Shown here piece after piece: positions 14,281-22,729 of a stretch of 64,000 bases of DNA (the first letter of the stretch is position 1; every line of letters starts with the position of its first letter). The DNA comes from Lachnospiraceae bacterium (lineage in GTDB: Bacteria; Bacillota_A; Clostridia; Lachnospirales; Lachnospiraceae), in the NCBI GenBank assembly GCA_009911175.1, contig QXWX01000009.1:1-64000 (forward strand), read 5' to 3'. The notes under the pieces were generated by a model. The model was not told the DNA's origin, searched no databases, and saw only the letters and a list, made by a program, of their open reading frames with translations. The position numbers were made by a program, and so were the translations under genes.

Positions 14281-16521
14281 ATGAGGATGACATTTTACAC
14301 GGCGAACTGCAAGGGGAACGCGAAGAACAGCCTGTATCCCAACAGGCGGGTCATTGACAATGAGGATGACTGCATGGAGGTGGTGGCGTTTGACCATGTG
14401 TGCGCGGAGTTTCGGAACTGCCGCAGGAGCGGGGATAATTTCCTCTCCTGCGATGTGGATGTGATGGACTGTGACAACAGCCATTCTGACAACCCGGAGG
14501 ACTGGATTCATCCGGAATACCTGGAGGAAAGGATCGGGGAGGACGTGGCCTTTGTCGTGGTGCCGAGCCGGAACAACATGAAGCCGAAGGAGGGGAGGTC
14601 CGCAAGGCCGCGGTTCCATGTGTACTTTCCCCATGACCCGCTCACGGACGGGGAGGCGTGCGCGGCGCTGAAAAGGGCCATACAGCAGGAGTTCCCGTTC
14701 TTTGATGCCAGGGCGCTGGACTCTGCCCGGTTCATTTTCGGGCATCCGGCAGATTCCATCCTCTGGCATGAGGGCGAGATCACCATTGACTGCATCGTGA
14801 AGCCGCAGGGCGGCAGGGAGATACCCCAGGGGCAGAGGAACGCCACCATGTCCCATTTTGCGGGGCGTGTGGTGAAACGGTACGGGGCAACGGAAAAGGC
14901 GCATGAAATCTTCATGGAAGAGGCGGGAAAGTGCAATCCGCCTCTGGAGGATGCGGAGCTTGCCATGATCTGGCAGAGCGCCTGCCGGTTTGCGGAAAAG
15001 GTGCAGGGGCAGGAGGGCTATGTCGCCCCGGATGCGTACAATGACGAGTTCGGGAGGGAGTCCTTAAAGCCGGGCGATTATTCCGACATCGGGCAGGCGA
15101 AGGTGCTGACCAGGGAGTACGGAGTGGAGCTGCGCTATACGGCGGCTACGGATTACCTGCGTTTCTGCGGGCAGTATTGGGTGGAGTCGAAGCAGCAGGC
15201 GGTGGGAGCGGCGGAGGAGTTCCTTGACCTGCAGCTTGCGGATGCGAAGGATGAGATCGCCCGGACGAAACAGGCGCTCATGGATACCGGCATATCGGAG
15301 GAGGCCATCACCTCCGGCGGCAAGTCGCTGGAGAAGAAAATAAGCGGCGGGCAGATGGACGCCTACCTTGCGTATATGTCCGCCCAGGCGTATAAGGCGT
15401 TCGTGATGAAGCGGCGGGACATGAAGTATGTGGTTTCCGCACTGCAGGCGGCGAAGCCTATGCTGGAGATCAGCGTGTCTGACCTGGATAAAGACGGGTT
15501 CCTTCTGAACACGCCGGACGGCACCTATTACCTCCCGGACGGGCTGGAGGGGAAGCGTGACCACAGCCCGGAGGACTATATCACAAAAATAACGGCGGCA
15601 GCTCCCGGTGACAAGGGGGAGAAGCTGTGGCTGGATTCCCTGGAGACCATTTTCTGCGGTGATGCGGAGCTGGTTGACTATGTGCAGCAGATCGTGGGCA
15701 TGGCGGCGGTGGGGCGCGTCTATATGGAATCGCTGATCATTGCCTATGGTGAGGGAAGGAACGGGAAGTCCACCTTCTGGAACACGGTTGCCCGTGTGCT
15801 TGGGACCTACAGCGGGAATATGTCCGCAGATACCCTCACGGTCGGGTGCAAGCGGAATGTGAAGCCGGAACTTGCAGAGGCGAAGGGGAAGCGGCTTATT
15901 ATTGCCGCCGAGCTGGAGGAGGGGATGAGGCTGAATACTTCCGTGGTGAAGCAGATGTGTTCCACGGATGAGATTTTTGCGGAGAAAAAGTATAAGGACC
16001 CGTTTTCTTTTACGCCGAGCCATACGCTGGTGCTTTATACCAACCACCTGCCAAGGGTGGGCGCGAATGACCCGGGGACATGGCGGCGCCTGATTGTGAT
16101 TCCTTTCCATGCCAAAATTGAAGGGGCGGGGGATGTGAAGAATTATGCGGATTTCCTTGTGGCGGAGGCGGCACCGGCTGTCATGGCATGGATCATTGAA
16201 GGTGCAAAAAAGGCAATCAGCAGGAACTTTCATATCCCCTGTCCTGTATGCGTGGAAGATGCCATCAAAGCGTATAGGGAGGACAATGACTGGCTTGGGC
16301 ATTTTCTGTGTGAGTGCTGCGAGGCTGATAAGACATACCGGGAGAAGTCCGGCGTGCTGTACCAGGAATACCGCAGTTACTGTATGAGGACGGGTGAGTA
16401 CACCAGAAGTACGGCAGATTTTTATAACGCGCTGGAGTCTGCCGGCTTTTCCCGGAGGAAGGCAAAGGTCGGCATTATCGTGTATGGGCTGCGGATAAAG
16501 GAGGAAGATTTTGAGGACTGA
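14281..16521 (+). CDS. Phage primase-helicase (AEP-like plus D5/SF3)
   Basis: 746 aa, ATG 14281 after GAGGAGGTG. The N-terminal part (about 1-190) has CDVDVMD and ARPRFHVYFPHD, fitting an archaeo-eukaryotic primase-like active site (DxD and a later His). The C-terminal part (about 460-746) is an SF3 helicase of the D5/P4 type: Walker A GEGRNGKST near residue 490, Walker B-like LIIAAELEEG, sensor LVLYTNHLPRV and WRRLIVIPF. Such fused enzymes prime and unwind at phage or plasmid origins. A repeat cluster that could be an origin follows the gene. Confidence 0.9.
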   Translation: MRMTFYTANCKGNAKNSLYPNRRVIDNEDDCMEVVAFDHVCAEFRNCRRSGDNFLSCDVDVMDCDNSHSDNPEDWIHPEYLEERIGEDVAFVVVPSRNNMKPKEGRSARPRFHVYFPHDPLTDGEACAALKRAIQQEFPFFDARALDSARFIFGHPADSILWHEGEITIDCIVKPQGGREIPQGQRNATMSHFAGRVVKRYGATEKAHEIFMEEAGKCNPPLEDAELAMIWQSACRFAEKVQGQEGYVAPDAYNDEFGRESLKPGDYSDIGQAKVLTREYGVELRYTAATDYLRFCGQYWVESKQQAVGAAEEFLDLQLADAKDEIARTKQALMDTGISEEAITSGGKSLEKKISGGQMDAYLAYMSAQAYKAFVMKRRDMKYVVSALQAAKPMLEISVSDLDKDGFLLNTPDGTYYLPDGLEGKRDHSPEDYITKITAAAPGDKGEKLWLDSLETIFCGDAELVDYVQQIVGMAAVGRVYMESLIIAYGEGRNGKSTFWNTVARVLGTYSGNMSADTLTVGCKRNVKPELAEAKGKRLIIAAELEEGMRLNTSVVKQMCSTDEIFAEKKYKDPFSFTPSHTLVLYTNHLPRVGANDPGTWRRLIVIPFHAKIEGAGDVKNYADFLVAEAAPAVMAWIIEGAKKAISRNFHIPCPVCVEDAIKAYREDNDWLGHFLCECCEADKTYREKSGVLYQEYRSYCMRTGEYTRSTADFYNALESAGFSRRKAKVGIIVYGLRIKEEDFED

Positions 16522-16543
16522 GAAAGCCCATGTTTTGGGGAAA

Positions 16544-16656
16544 GGTGCAGGTCGGTGCAGGTCTTGGTATAAACCCCCTTTAGGGCAGTTTTTTCAGTAA
16601 AAAATCACTTATAGAGGAGTTTTAGGTACGACTTGCACCGACCTGCACCCTAAAGG
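16544..16656. repeat. Nested direct and inverted repeats (possible origin)
   Basis: GGTGCAGGTC occurs twice in tandem (16544-16563). Its inverted copies GACTTGCACC and GACCTGCACC follow at 16630-16649. A second inverted pair, CCTTTAGGG (16577-16585) and CCCTAAAGG (16648-16656), is interleaved. It lies in the 173-bp gap between primase-helicase and VRR-NUC. Origin or replication terminator roles are inferred. Confidence 0.6.
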
Positions 16657-16694
16657 CTGGAATGCTTGAAAAATAAGGGATTGGAGGCATTGGC

Positions 16695-16979
16695 ATGAGA
16701 GAAAAGACTATAGAGCAGAAATTCAGGGCGGCTGTCAGGGATGCCGGGGGACTGGCAGTAAAGTTCACATCGCCCGGTTTTGACGGGGTGCCTGACAGAC
16801 TGGCACTTCTCCCGGATGGGAAGATGGCGTTTGTGGAGGTCAAGGCTCCGAGCGAAAAGCCCCGCCCCCTACAGCTTTCCCGGCACAGGCTTCTCCGGCG
16901 GCTTGGATTTAAAGTATATGTGCTGAATGATGAATCGCAGATTGGAGGGATGATTGATGAAATTAAAAATTCGGTGTGA
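16695..16979 (+). CDS. VRR-NUC domain nuclease
   Basis: 94 aa. A single VRR-NUC domain: REKTIEQKFRAAVRDAGGLA, then PGFDGVPDRLALL and MAFVEVKAP, giving the PD-(D/E)XK triad (Asp in GVPDR, Glu and Lys in VEVK). The stand-alone phage form is typical of Firmicutes phages between primase and SNF2 helicase, and probably cleaves branched DNA. It overlaps the start of the HNH gene at 16957 by 23 bp, and the normal partner helicase follows after that insertion. Confidence 0.88.
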   Translation: MREKTIEQKFRAAVRDAGGLAVKFTSPGFDGVPDRLALLPDGKMAFVEVKAPSEKPRPLQLSRHRLLRRLGFKVYVLNDESQIGGMIDEIKNSV

Positions 16980-17463
16980 CTGGTGCGGGAAGGAATTCAT
17001 GAGGGATTCAGCTTTCCTAAAGGGGAAGAAGCATCATTTCTGCTGTAGGCAGTGTTTAGCGGATTTTAGCAGTAAATCTAAAAATCCAGACGGTTATGCA
17101 TCGCTGAAAGACTTTACCAATATTGCAGCTACGTTCACAAGGATAAACAAGGTGACAAATAAAACGAGAATGACCGCAGAGGTCAGAGAAAAATTAAGAA
17201 AAATCCATTTGAATACAGGCAAAGGGAGAACCTATGCCAAACGTTATGGAAAGCATGAACACCGTATTGTTGCAGAACAGATTCTTGGCAGGACATTATT
17301 GCCAGAAGAGGTTGTTCATCATATTGATGGCAATAAGCGTAACAATAAGCCAGAAAATCTGAGGGTATTTGAATCCCAAAGCGACCATGCAAAATTTCAT
17401 GCGGAGTTCAGATGGTTCATAAAAGAACTTGAAAAACTGGATGCAGAGGGAGGTGATGCCTGA
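16957..17463 (+). CDS. HNH endonuclease, probable homing type
   Basis: 168 aa from ATG 16957 (GGAGGG 7 nt upstream). An N-terminal zinc-ribbon is visible (CDWCGKEF and CCRQC, about 5-33), and a C-terminal HNH_3-type domain at about 108-150: KHEHRIVAEQILGR, EEVVHHIDGNKRNNKPENLR. The gene is clearly more AT-rich than its neighbours and separates VRR-NUC from the SNF2 helicase, which are normally adjacent. This is typical of free-standing homing endonucleases inserted in phage replication modules. Its stop overlaps the helicase ATG by 1 nt. Confidence 0.85.
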   Translation: MKLKIRCDWCGKEFMRDSAFLKGKKHHFCCRQCLADFSSKSKNPDGYASLKDFTNIAATFTRINKVTNKTRMTAEVREKLRKIHLNTGKGRTYAKRYGKHEHRIVAEQILGRTLLPEEVVHHIDGNKRNNKPENLRVFESQSDHAKFHAEFRWFIKELEKLDAEGGDA

Positions 17464-18840
17464 TGAAGTTCGTACCACACAGTTATCAGAAATTTGCGAT
17501 CGAATATATTGAAAGCCATCCGATAGCGGCTGTCCTGTTGGATATGGGCTTGGGTTGAGGGCAAGACAGGGATAACGCTGACGGCGGTGAATTACCTGAT
17601 GTTTGACAGCTTTGAGGTCCATAAGGTGCTTGTGATAGCGCCCATCAGGGTGGCTTCATTCAGCTGGCCGGCAGAGATGGAGAAATGGGACCATCTGAAA
17701 GGGATGAGGTACAGCGTGGCGGTCGGCACGGCGGCGGAGAGGCTTTCTGCATTGAGACGGCAGGCGGACATTTACCTGATCAACCGTGAGAACGTGCAGT
17801 GGCTGGTTTCAGAGAGCGGCATCCCCTTTGATTTTGACATGGTGGTGATCGATGAGCTGTCATCCTTCAAGAACCACCAGACAAAACGGTTCAAGGCGCT
17901 GATGAAAGTGAGGCCGAAGGTGAAGCGCATCGTGGGGCTGACAGGGACGCCTTCCAGCAACGGGCTGATGGACCTGTGGGCGGAGTTTCGGCTGCTGGAC
18001 ATGGGGGAGAGGCTTGGGCGGTTCATCGGGCAGTACCGGACATCCTATTTCCGGCCGGATAAGCAGAACGGGCAGGTGGTATTTTCCTATAAGCCGCTGC
18101 CGGGTGCGGAGAAGCAGATTTACGGCAGGATATCCGACATCACCATTTCCATGAAGTCCACTGACCACCTGCGGATGCCGGAGCTGGTAAATTCCAGGTA
18201 CACGGTGTACCTCTCCGAAAAGGAGCAGGAAAGATATGAGGAACTGAAAAAAGACCTTGTCCTGCAGCTGCCGGACGGGGACATCACGGCCGCCAATGCG
18301 GCGGCCCTTTCCGGGAAGCTGTCGCAGATGGCGAACGGGGCCATATATACGGATACAGGGGAGACCGTTTCCGTCCATGAGAGGAAGCTGGATGCGCTGG
18401 AGGACATCATTGAAGCAGCGAACGGCAAGCCGGTATTGGTGGCTTACTGGTTCCGGCATGACTTTGAGATGATTTCAGAGCGGCTCCAAAAGCTGAAAAT
18501 CCCATATGACAGGCTGGACGTGGATGCCACCATCCGGAAATGGAATGCAGGGGAAATCCCAGTGGCGCTGATTCATCCGGCATCTGCCGGGCACGGCCTG
18601 AACCTGCAGGCGGGTGGTTCCACCCTTGTGTGGTTCGGCCTTACCTGGTCACTGGAATTATATCAGCAGACAGTGGCGAGGCTGTGGCGGCAGGGGCAGT
18701 CATCGGAAACCGTGGTGGTGCAGCACATCATCACGGATGGCACCATAGACGGGCGAATCATGAAGGCGTTGTCAGAAAAAGATAACATGCAGTCCGCATT
18801 GATCGATGCGGTGAAAGCGGAGGTGGGAGCGTATGGGTAA
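17463..18840 (+). pseudogene. SNF2/DEAD-like helicase, frame broken at Walker A
   Basis: ATG 17463 opens with VPHSYQKFAIEYIESHP and AVLLDMGLG, then meets TGA at 17556-17558. The remainder continues in the +1 frame as GKTGITLTAVNYL and runs to 18840. It has the Walker B region VVIDELSSFKN, motif III-like LTGTPSSN, and C-terminal motifs SAGHGLNLQAGG and YQQTVARLWRQGQ. Removing seven bases (around 17553-17559, GGTTGAG) restores the expected DMGLGKTG. So the gene is frameshifted inside its P-loop, or recoded or misassembled. The 3' part could start at GTG 17587 but would lack the P-loop lysine. Phage SNF2 enzymes assist replication or recombination. Confidence 0.8.
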
Positions 18841-19324
18841 GTCAGGACAGGTGAGCACGGGAAAGGGCGGGGAATTTGATGGAAGAGGGTCTGCCGGGAT
18901 GACAGCAAGGGAATATCTGTCCCAGGCATATTACCTGGACCAGAGGATAAACAGCAAGATTGAGCAGGTGGAGTCCTTGAATGACCTGGCGAGGAAAGCC
19001 GGGTGTGCCATCAGCGGGATGCCCAGGAACCCGGACCGGGCGGTGTCCTCCATGGCCAATGCCGTGGAAAGGATCGTTGACCTGCAGGCGGAGATCAATG
19101 CGGACATTGACAGGATGGTGGGACTGAAAACGGAAATCATGAAAGTGATCAGGCAGGTGGATGACCCGGAATTCCAGACGCTTCTGGAGAAGAGGTACCT
19201 GAACTTCCATACCTGGGGGCAGATCGCCGTGGACATGGGGTACAATGTAAGGCATCTGTACCGGATACATGACAGGGCGCTGCTGGAAATCAAGATTCCT
19301 GAAGTTGTCACTGGATGTCAGTAG
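18833..19324 (+). CDS. DUF1492/ArpU-like late transcription regulator
   Basis: 163 aa, overlapping the helicase end by 8 nt. A helical N-terminus (LSQAYYLDQRINSKIEQVESLN) is followed by ADIDRMVGLKTEIMKVIRQV and a C-terminal sigma-4-like HTH (YLNFHTWGQIAVDMGYNVRHLYRIHDRAL, about 125-153). This layout matches DUF1492/RinA/ArpU-type regulators that turn on phage late genes. It is the last gene of the replication block, immediately before the terminator and packaging genes. Three TGTCA words (19303-19329) cluster at its 3' end and may be binding sites. Confidence 0.78.
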   Translation: MGKSGQVSTGKGGEFDGRGSAGMTAREYLSQAYYLDQRINSKIEQVESLNDLARKAGCAISGMPRNPDRAVSSMANAVERIVDLQAEINADIDRMVGLKTEIMKVIRQVDDPEFQTLLEKRYLNFHTWGQIAVDMGYNVRHLYRIHDRALLEIKIPEVVTGCQ

Positions 19325-19377
19325 ATGTCAAAGGGGTATGTGTGGTAATGTTAAAGTGGAAAAAATGAAAAACGGGG

Positions 19378-19413
19378 AAGCCCGACGGGAGAAAGTCCTG
19401 CCGGGCTTTTCCT
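19378..19413 (+). terminator. Terminator between early and late regions
   Basis: AAGCCCG (19378-19384) pairs with CGGGCTT (19402-19408), followed by TT and a pyrimidine stretch. It ends the replication transcript just before the HNH/terminase block. Confidence 0.6.
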
Positions 19414-19436
19414 ATGCCTGGAAGGAGGCGGGGCAG

Positions 19437-19793
19437 ATGCCGAGGAAACCAAAGCACCCATGCGGGTATCCGGGATGCCCGGAACTGACGGATGGCAGGT
19501 ATTGTGAGGAACATGCCAGGGTGATGAACAGCAGGTATGAGAAGTACGGGAGGAGCCCGGAGGCGAAGAAACGGTACGGCAGGGCGTGGAAGAGGATACG
19601 TGACAGGTATGCGTCACGGCATCCGTTCTGTGAGCAGTGCCTGGAGAAGGGTGCGGCCGTGCCCGTGGAGGAAGTGCACCACAAGGTACCGCTGAGTGAA
19701 GGTGGCACACATGATGCAGGCAACCTGATTTCATTGTGCAAGTCGTGTCACTCGCGTATCCATGCGGAGCGCGGCGACCGGTGGGGCCGGTAG
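19437..19793 (+). CDS. HNH endonuclease of the packaging module
   Basis: 118 aa from ATG 19437 (AAGGAGG upstream). Zinc-type Cys pairs (CGYPGCPEL; PFCEQCLEKG) and the HNH core EVHHKVPLSEGGTHDAGNLISLCKSCHSRIHA at about 78-108: catalytic HH, central Asn, final His. HNH proteins beside terminase are needed for packaging nuclease activity in HK97-like phages. Its position directly before small terminase fits that role. The GC-rich coding matches the neighbours, unlike the HNH at 16957. Confidence 0.88.
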   Translation: MPRKPKHPCGYPGCPELTDGRYCEEHARVMNSRYEKYGRSPEAKKRYGRAWKRIRDRYASRHPFCEQCLEKGAAVPVEEVHHKVPLSEGGTHDAGNLISLCKSCHSRIHAERGDRWGR

Positions 19794-19905
19794 GGGGGAT
19801 GGAAATCTCCATGGCCCCTCCCCTGGGGGAACGGGGCGGGGGTCACACGCACAAAAAGCGGAAATCAAACGGGGTATTATCCCCTGCAGGAGAGGGGTGA
19901 GGGAA

Positions 19906-20448
19906 ATGGCAAAGGACGGGACTGCAAGGGGCGGGCCCAGGGCAGGGGCCGGGCGGAAGCCCAAGGCACTGGCGGACAAGGTCGCGCAGGGCATGGCGGC
20001 GGATGTCCCCGCCCTTCCGGCGCCTGCGGACATGGAGGGCGTGGACGTCCCGCCGGTGAAGGATTTTTTGAAGGCCGCCCAGAAGAGCGGCATAGACCTC
20101 TGCGCGGAGGAGGTGTTCAGGAGCACCTATGTCTGGCTGGAGGAGCGTGGGTGCGGGCAGTATGTAAATGCCCAGCTCATTGAGCAGTATGCGATGTCGG
20201 TGTCCAGGTGGGTGCAGTGCGAGACCTGCATCTCGGAATACGGGTTCCTTGCGAAGCACCCCACCACGGGGGCGGCCATAACGAGCCCGTATGTGACGAT
20301 GAGCCAGAATTACCTGAAGCAGGTCAACCAGTGCTGGTTCCAGATCTACCAGATCGTGAAGGAGAACTGCTCTGCCGGATACGGCGGGGCGAACCCCCAT
20401 GATGACCTGATGGAGCGGCTGCTGACGGCTCGCAGGAGGAAGGATTGA
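19906..20448 (+). CDS. Terminase small subunit, P27 family
   Basis: 180 aa from ATG 19906; the upstream frame lacks a binding site. N-terminus GGPRAGAGRKPKALADK is the P27 family's basic Gly-rich start. The helical middle (FLKAAQKSGIDLCAEEVFRSTYVWLEE; LIEQYAMSVSRWVQCE) and the C-terminus NYLKQVNQCWFQIYQIVKEN follow the family. P27 proteins recognise the phage DNA end and recruit the large terminase. The large subunit is 2.3 kb downstream because two ParB-like genes and a methyltransferase intervene. Confidence 0.87.
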   Translation: MAKDGTARGGPRAGAGRKPKALADKVAQGMAADVPALPAPADMEGVDVPPVKDFLKAAQKSGIDLCAEEVFRSTYVWLEERGCGQYVNAQLIEQYAMSVSRWVQCETCISEYGFLAKHPTTGAAITSPYVTMSQNYLKQVNQCWFQIYQIVKENCSAGYGGANPHDDLMERLLTARRRKD

Positions 20449-20487
20449 GGCGGCGGGGCGCAGGAAAGGAAGTTTAGGAGGGATGGA

Positions 20488-20925
20488 ATGGAGTATGTGA
20501 AGAAGAGGCTTGCGGAGATTAGGCCGTATGAGAATAACCCCAGGATCAATGACGGGGCGGTGGATGACGTGGTGGAGAGCATGCGGCAGTGTTCTTATAT
20601 CGCCCCCATCATCGTGGATGAGGACGGGGTGATTCTGGCGGGGCACACCAGGTATAAGGCGCTCTTGAAGCTGGGGTATGAGGAGTGTGACGTGGTCATA
20701 GCCGCCGGGCTTACGGAGGGCCAGAAGAGGAAGTACCGGCTTTATGACAACAAGACGGCGGAGTTTGCCGGGTGGGACCAGAAGAAGCTGGGCGCGGAGC
20801 TGGCGGACGTGGATTTCTGCGGGTATGATTTCGGGCAGCCTGCCCCTGCCGCTCCCGGTGGAGGGGAGCAGGACGGCCCTGTGGTGAAGACGTGCCCGTG
20901 CTGTGGGGAGGTGTTTGAGGTATGA
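20488..20925 (+). CDS. ParB-like nuclease-domain protein, first of a tandem pair
   Basis: 145 aa. A single ParB N-terminal domain (about 5-90): EIRPYENNPRINDGAVDDVV, IAPIIVDEDGVILAGHTRY and the motif GHTRYKALLKL, without the HTH and C-terminal domains of true ParB. The C-terminus carries a small zinc-ribbon-like CPCCGEVFEV. Stand-alone domains like this in phage packaging modules usually accompany DNA methyltransferases. It overlaps the second copy by 4 nt. It may be a CTPase or ATPase switch; catalysis is not shown. Confidence 0.82.
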   Translation: MEYVKKRLAEIRPYENNPRINDGAVDDVVESMRQCSYIAPIIVDEDGVILAGHTRYKALLKLGYEECDVVIAAGLTEGQKRKYRLYDNKTAEFAGWDQKKLGAELADVDFCGYDFGQPAPAAPGGGEQDGPVVKTCPCCGEVFEV

Positions 20926-21431
20926 GGCTGGAGGTTTTGAAACTTGCGGATATCGTCCCTTATGGGAATAACCCGCGGAAGAATGACGGGGCGGTGAATG
21001 CCGTGGCGGAGAGCATCCGGCAGTGCTCCTATGTTGCGCCCATCATCGTGGATGAGGGGAATGTCATCATTGCGGGGCATACCCGGTACAAGGCTCTGAA
21101 AGCGCTTGGCGTGGAGGAGGCGCAGTGCATGGTCTGTGAGGGGCTGTCGGAGGAGCAGAAGAGGAAATACCGGTACCTGGACAACAAGACCGGGGAAAAG
21201 GCAACGTGGGACCTCCTGAAGCTGGAAGTGGAGCTGGAGGGGCTTGACCTGGAAGGGTTTGACTTCTTCGGGATGGCGGAGGAGCTGCCCGTGGAAGGCG
21301 CAGGCGTGGGAAATGGCGCTGACAGCGGCTCGGACAGGGAGATCACGGGCTCCACGGAATATGATGCGGAGGTGTTCGGGGATGAAGAGTTCAAGTACCA
21401 GTGCCCGGCGTGCGGTTTCCGGTTCAACTGA
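20922..21431 (+). CDS. ParB-like nuclease-domain protein, second copy
   Basis: 169 aa, a paralogue of the 20488 protein: LKLADIVPYGNNPRKNDGAV, APIIVDEGNVIIAGHTRYKA, QKRKYRYLDNKTGEKATWDL. It also ends in a Cys pair (YQCPACGFRFN). The two copies align along their whole ParB domain, so this is a tandem duplication with divergence in the linker. It runs into the methyltransferase frame, with about 50 bp of overlap if that gene starts at 21382. Confidence 0.82.
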   Translation: MRLEVLKLADIVPYGNNPRKNDGAVNAVAESIRQCSYVAPIIVDEGNVIIAGHTRYKALKALGVEEAQCMVCEGLSEEQKRKYRYLDNKTGEKATWDLLKLEVELEGLDLEGFDFFGMAEELPVEGAGVGNGADSGSDREITGSTEYDAEVFGDEEFKYQCPACGFRFN

Positions 21432-22455
21432 TTTCCCGTGGGACTGGCGGCTGGGGGACCTGGATAAGCGCCCGAAGCATGGGCACACGGTCTTTTCCTG
21501 TTTCAGCTGCGGGGGCGGTTCTTCCATGGGGTATAAGCTGGCGGGGTATGAGGTGGTCGGCAACTGTGAGATCGATTCGGACATGATGAAGATATACCGG
21601 AAGAACAACCACCCGGAGCACAGTTTCCTCATGGACATCCGTGATTTTGTTGAATTGCCGGACGGGGAGCTGCCGGAAAAGCTGAAATGCCTGGATGTCC
21701 TGGACGGTTCGCCGCCCTGTTCTGTATTCTCGCTGGCGGGTGTCCGGGAGGAGGGATGGAATGTGGAGAAGGCTTTCCGGGAGGGGCAGGCGAAGCAGCG
21801 GCTGGATGACCTGTTTTTCTATTTCATCCGGGTGGCGGAGCGTTTGCAGCCGAAGGTGGTTATTGCGGAGAATGTGAAGGGGCTGGTCACCGGCAATGCG
21901 AAAGGCTGGGTGAACCAGATCGTGAAGGCATTTGACGGGGCGGGGTATGCCGTGCAGGTGTTCCTCTTCAATGCCGCGCGGATGGGAGTCCCGCAGAAGA
22001 GGGAGCGGGTGTTTTTCATCGCCCATAGGAAGGACCTGCATTATCCGAAGCTGTCCATGGCCTTTGATTCAAAGCCGATCCCCTTTGCGGATGTCCGGGA
22101 GCCGTATGGGAAAGCGGTCCCGGAGGGCAGCCTTTTTGGGAAGCTGATGAAGTACCGGCTTCCTTCGGACAGGAAGGTCATAGACATCAACAAGAGGGTG
22201 CGGAGGAAGGAGAGCGGTTATACGTCCCCGATCAACCACGATGATGAGCCGGTGAGGACGATCACGGCAGGAGGGTATAATTTCCGCATGTGTGACGGGA
22301 TGCTCATGACGGACAGGGATATCATCAGCTGCCAGACGTTCCCGCAGGATTATGATTTCATGGACCAGAATGTGCAGTATGTCTGTGGGATGAGCGTGCC
22401 GCCGGTGATGATGGCGAAGATTGCGGAGCAGGTGTACTGGCAGTGGCTGAAATGA
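21382..22455 (+). CDS. C5-cytosine DNA methyltransferase
   Basis: About 357 aa; the start is uncertain. ATG 21382 overlaps the previous gene and no better start with a binding site is seen. Motifs in order: I FSCFSCGGGSSMGYKLAGYE, IV LDGSPPCSVFSLAG (PC nucleophile), VI IAENVKG, VIII VPQKRERVFF, a target region around SGYTSPINHDDEPVRTITAGGY, and IX/X MSVPPVMMAKIAEQVYWQWL. Phage C5 methyltransferases protect DNA from host restriction. No endonuclease partner is visible, so self-protection is the likely role. The target sequence cannot be read from the protein. Confidence 0.88.
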   Translation: MKSSSTSARRAVSGSTDFPWDWRLGDLDKRPKHGHTVFSCFSCGGGSSMGYKLAGYEVVGNCEIDSDMMKIYRKNNHPEHSFLMDIRDFVELPDGELPEKLKCLDVLDGSPPCSVFSLAGVREEGWNVEKAFREGQAKQRLDDLFFYFIRVAERLQPKVVIAENVKGLVTGNAKGWVNQIVKAFDGAGYAVQVFLFNAARMGVPQKRERVFFIAHRKDLHYPKLSMAFDSKPIPFADVREPYGKAVPEGSLFGKLMKYRLPSDRKVIDINKRVRRKESGYTSPINHDDEPVRTITAGGYNFRMCDGMLMTDRDIISCQTFPQDYDFMDQNVQYVCGMSVPPVMMAKIAEQVYWQWLK

Positions 22456-22729
22456 CAGGTGGCGGGGCTGAATGGGTGCCTGCGTCTATGGAGCCATGCC
22501 GGGATGGGTTGCCCTTGCCAGGAAACGGTGGCTGTCTGTCCCGGTGGCTGTGTTTCCGGGATATGGTTATGGTGTATTTGATGTGGGGCAGGATGCGGCA
22601 GGAAGGAGGGCTGGTTCTGCTCTGTTGCATGATGAAATTTGATGCCCGGTTGTTTGGGCGGGATTGTCGTTTGCGGTTCTGTATGCTGGCAGGGAAAAAG
22701 CCGGGGCATGACGGAAGGAGGTGAGGCTG
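22456..22729. other. Gap before the large terminase, no supported gene
   Basis: 274 bp. A 93-codon frame here is Gly/Trp/Cys-rich, has no ribosome-binding site at its start, and does not resemble any family, so it is not called. No clear terminator. The large terminase ribosome-binding site is at its end. Confidence 0.5.

Noticed and set aside
22443..22724. A 93-codon frame between the methyltransferase and large terminase
   Set aside because: Begins inside the methyltransferase end without a ribosome site; odd composition; no recognisable family.
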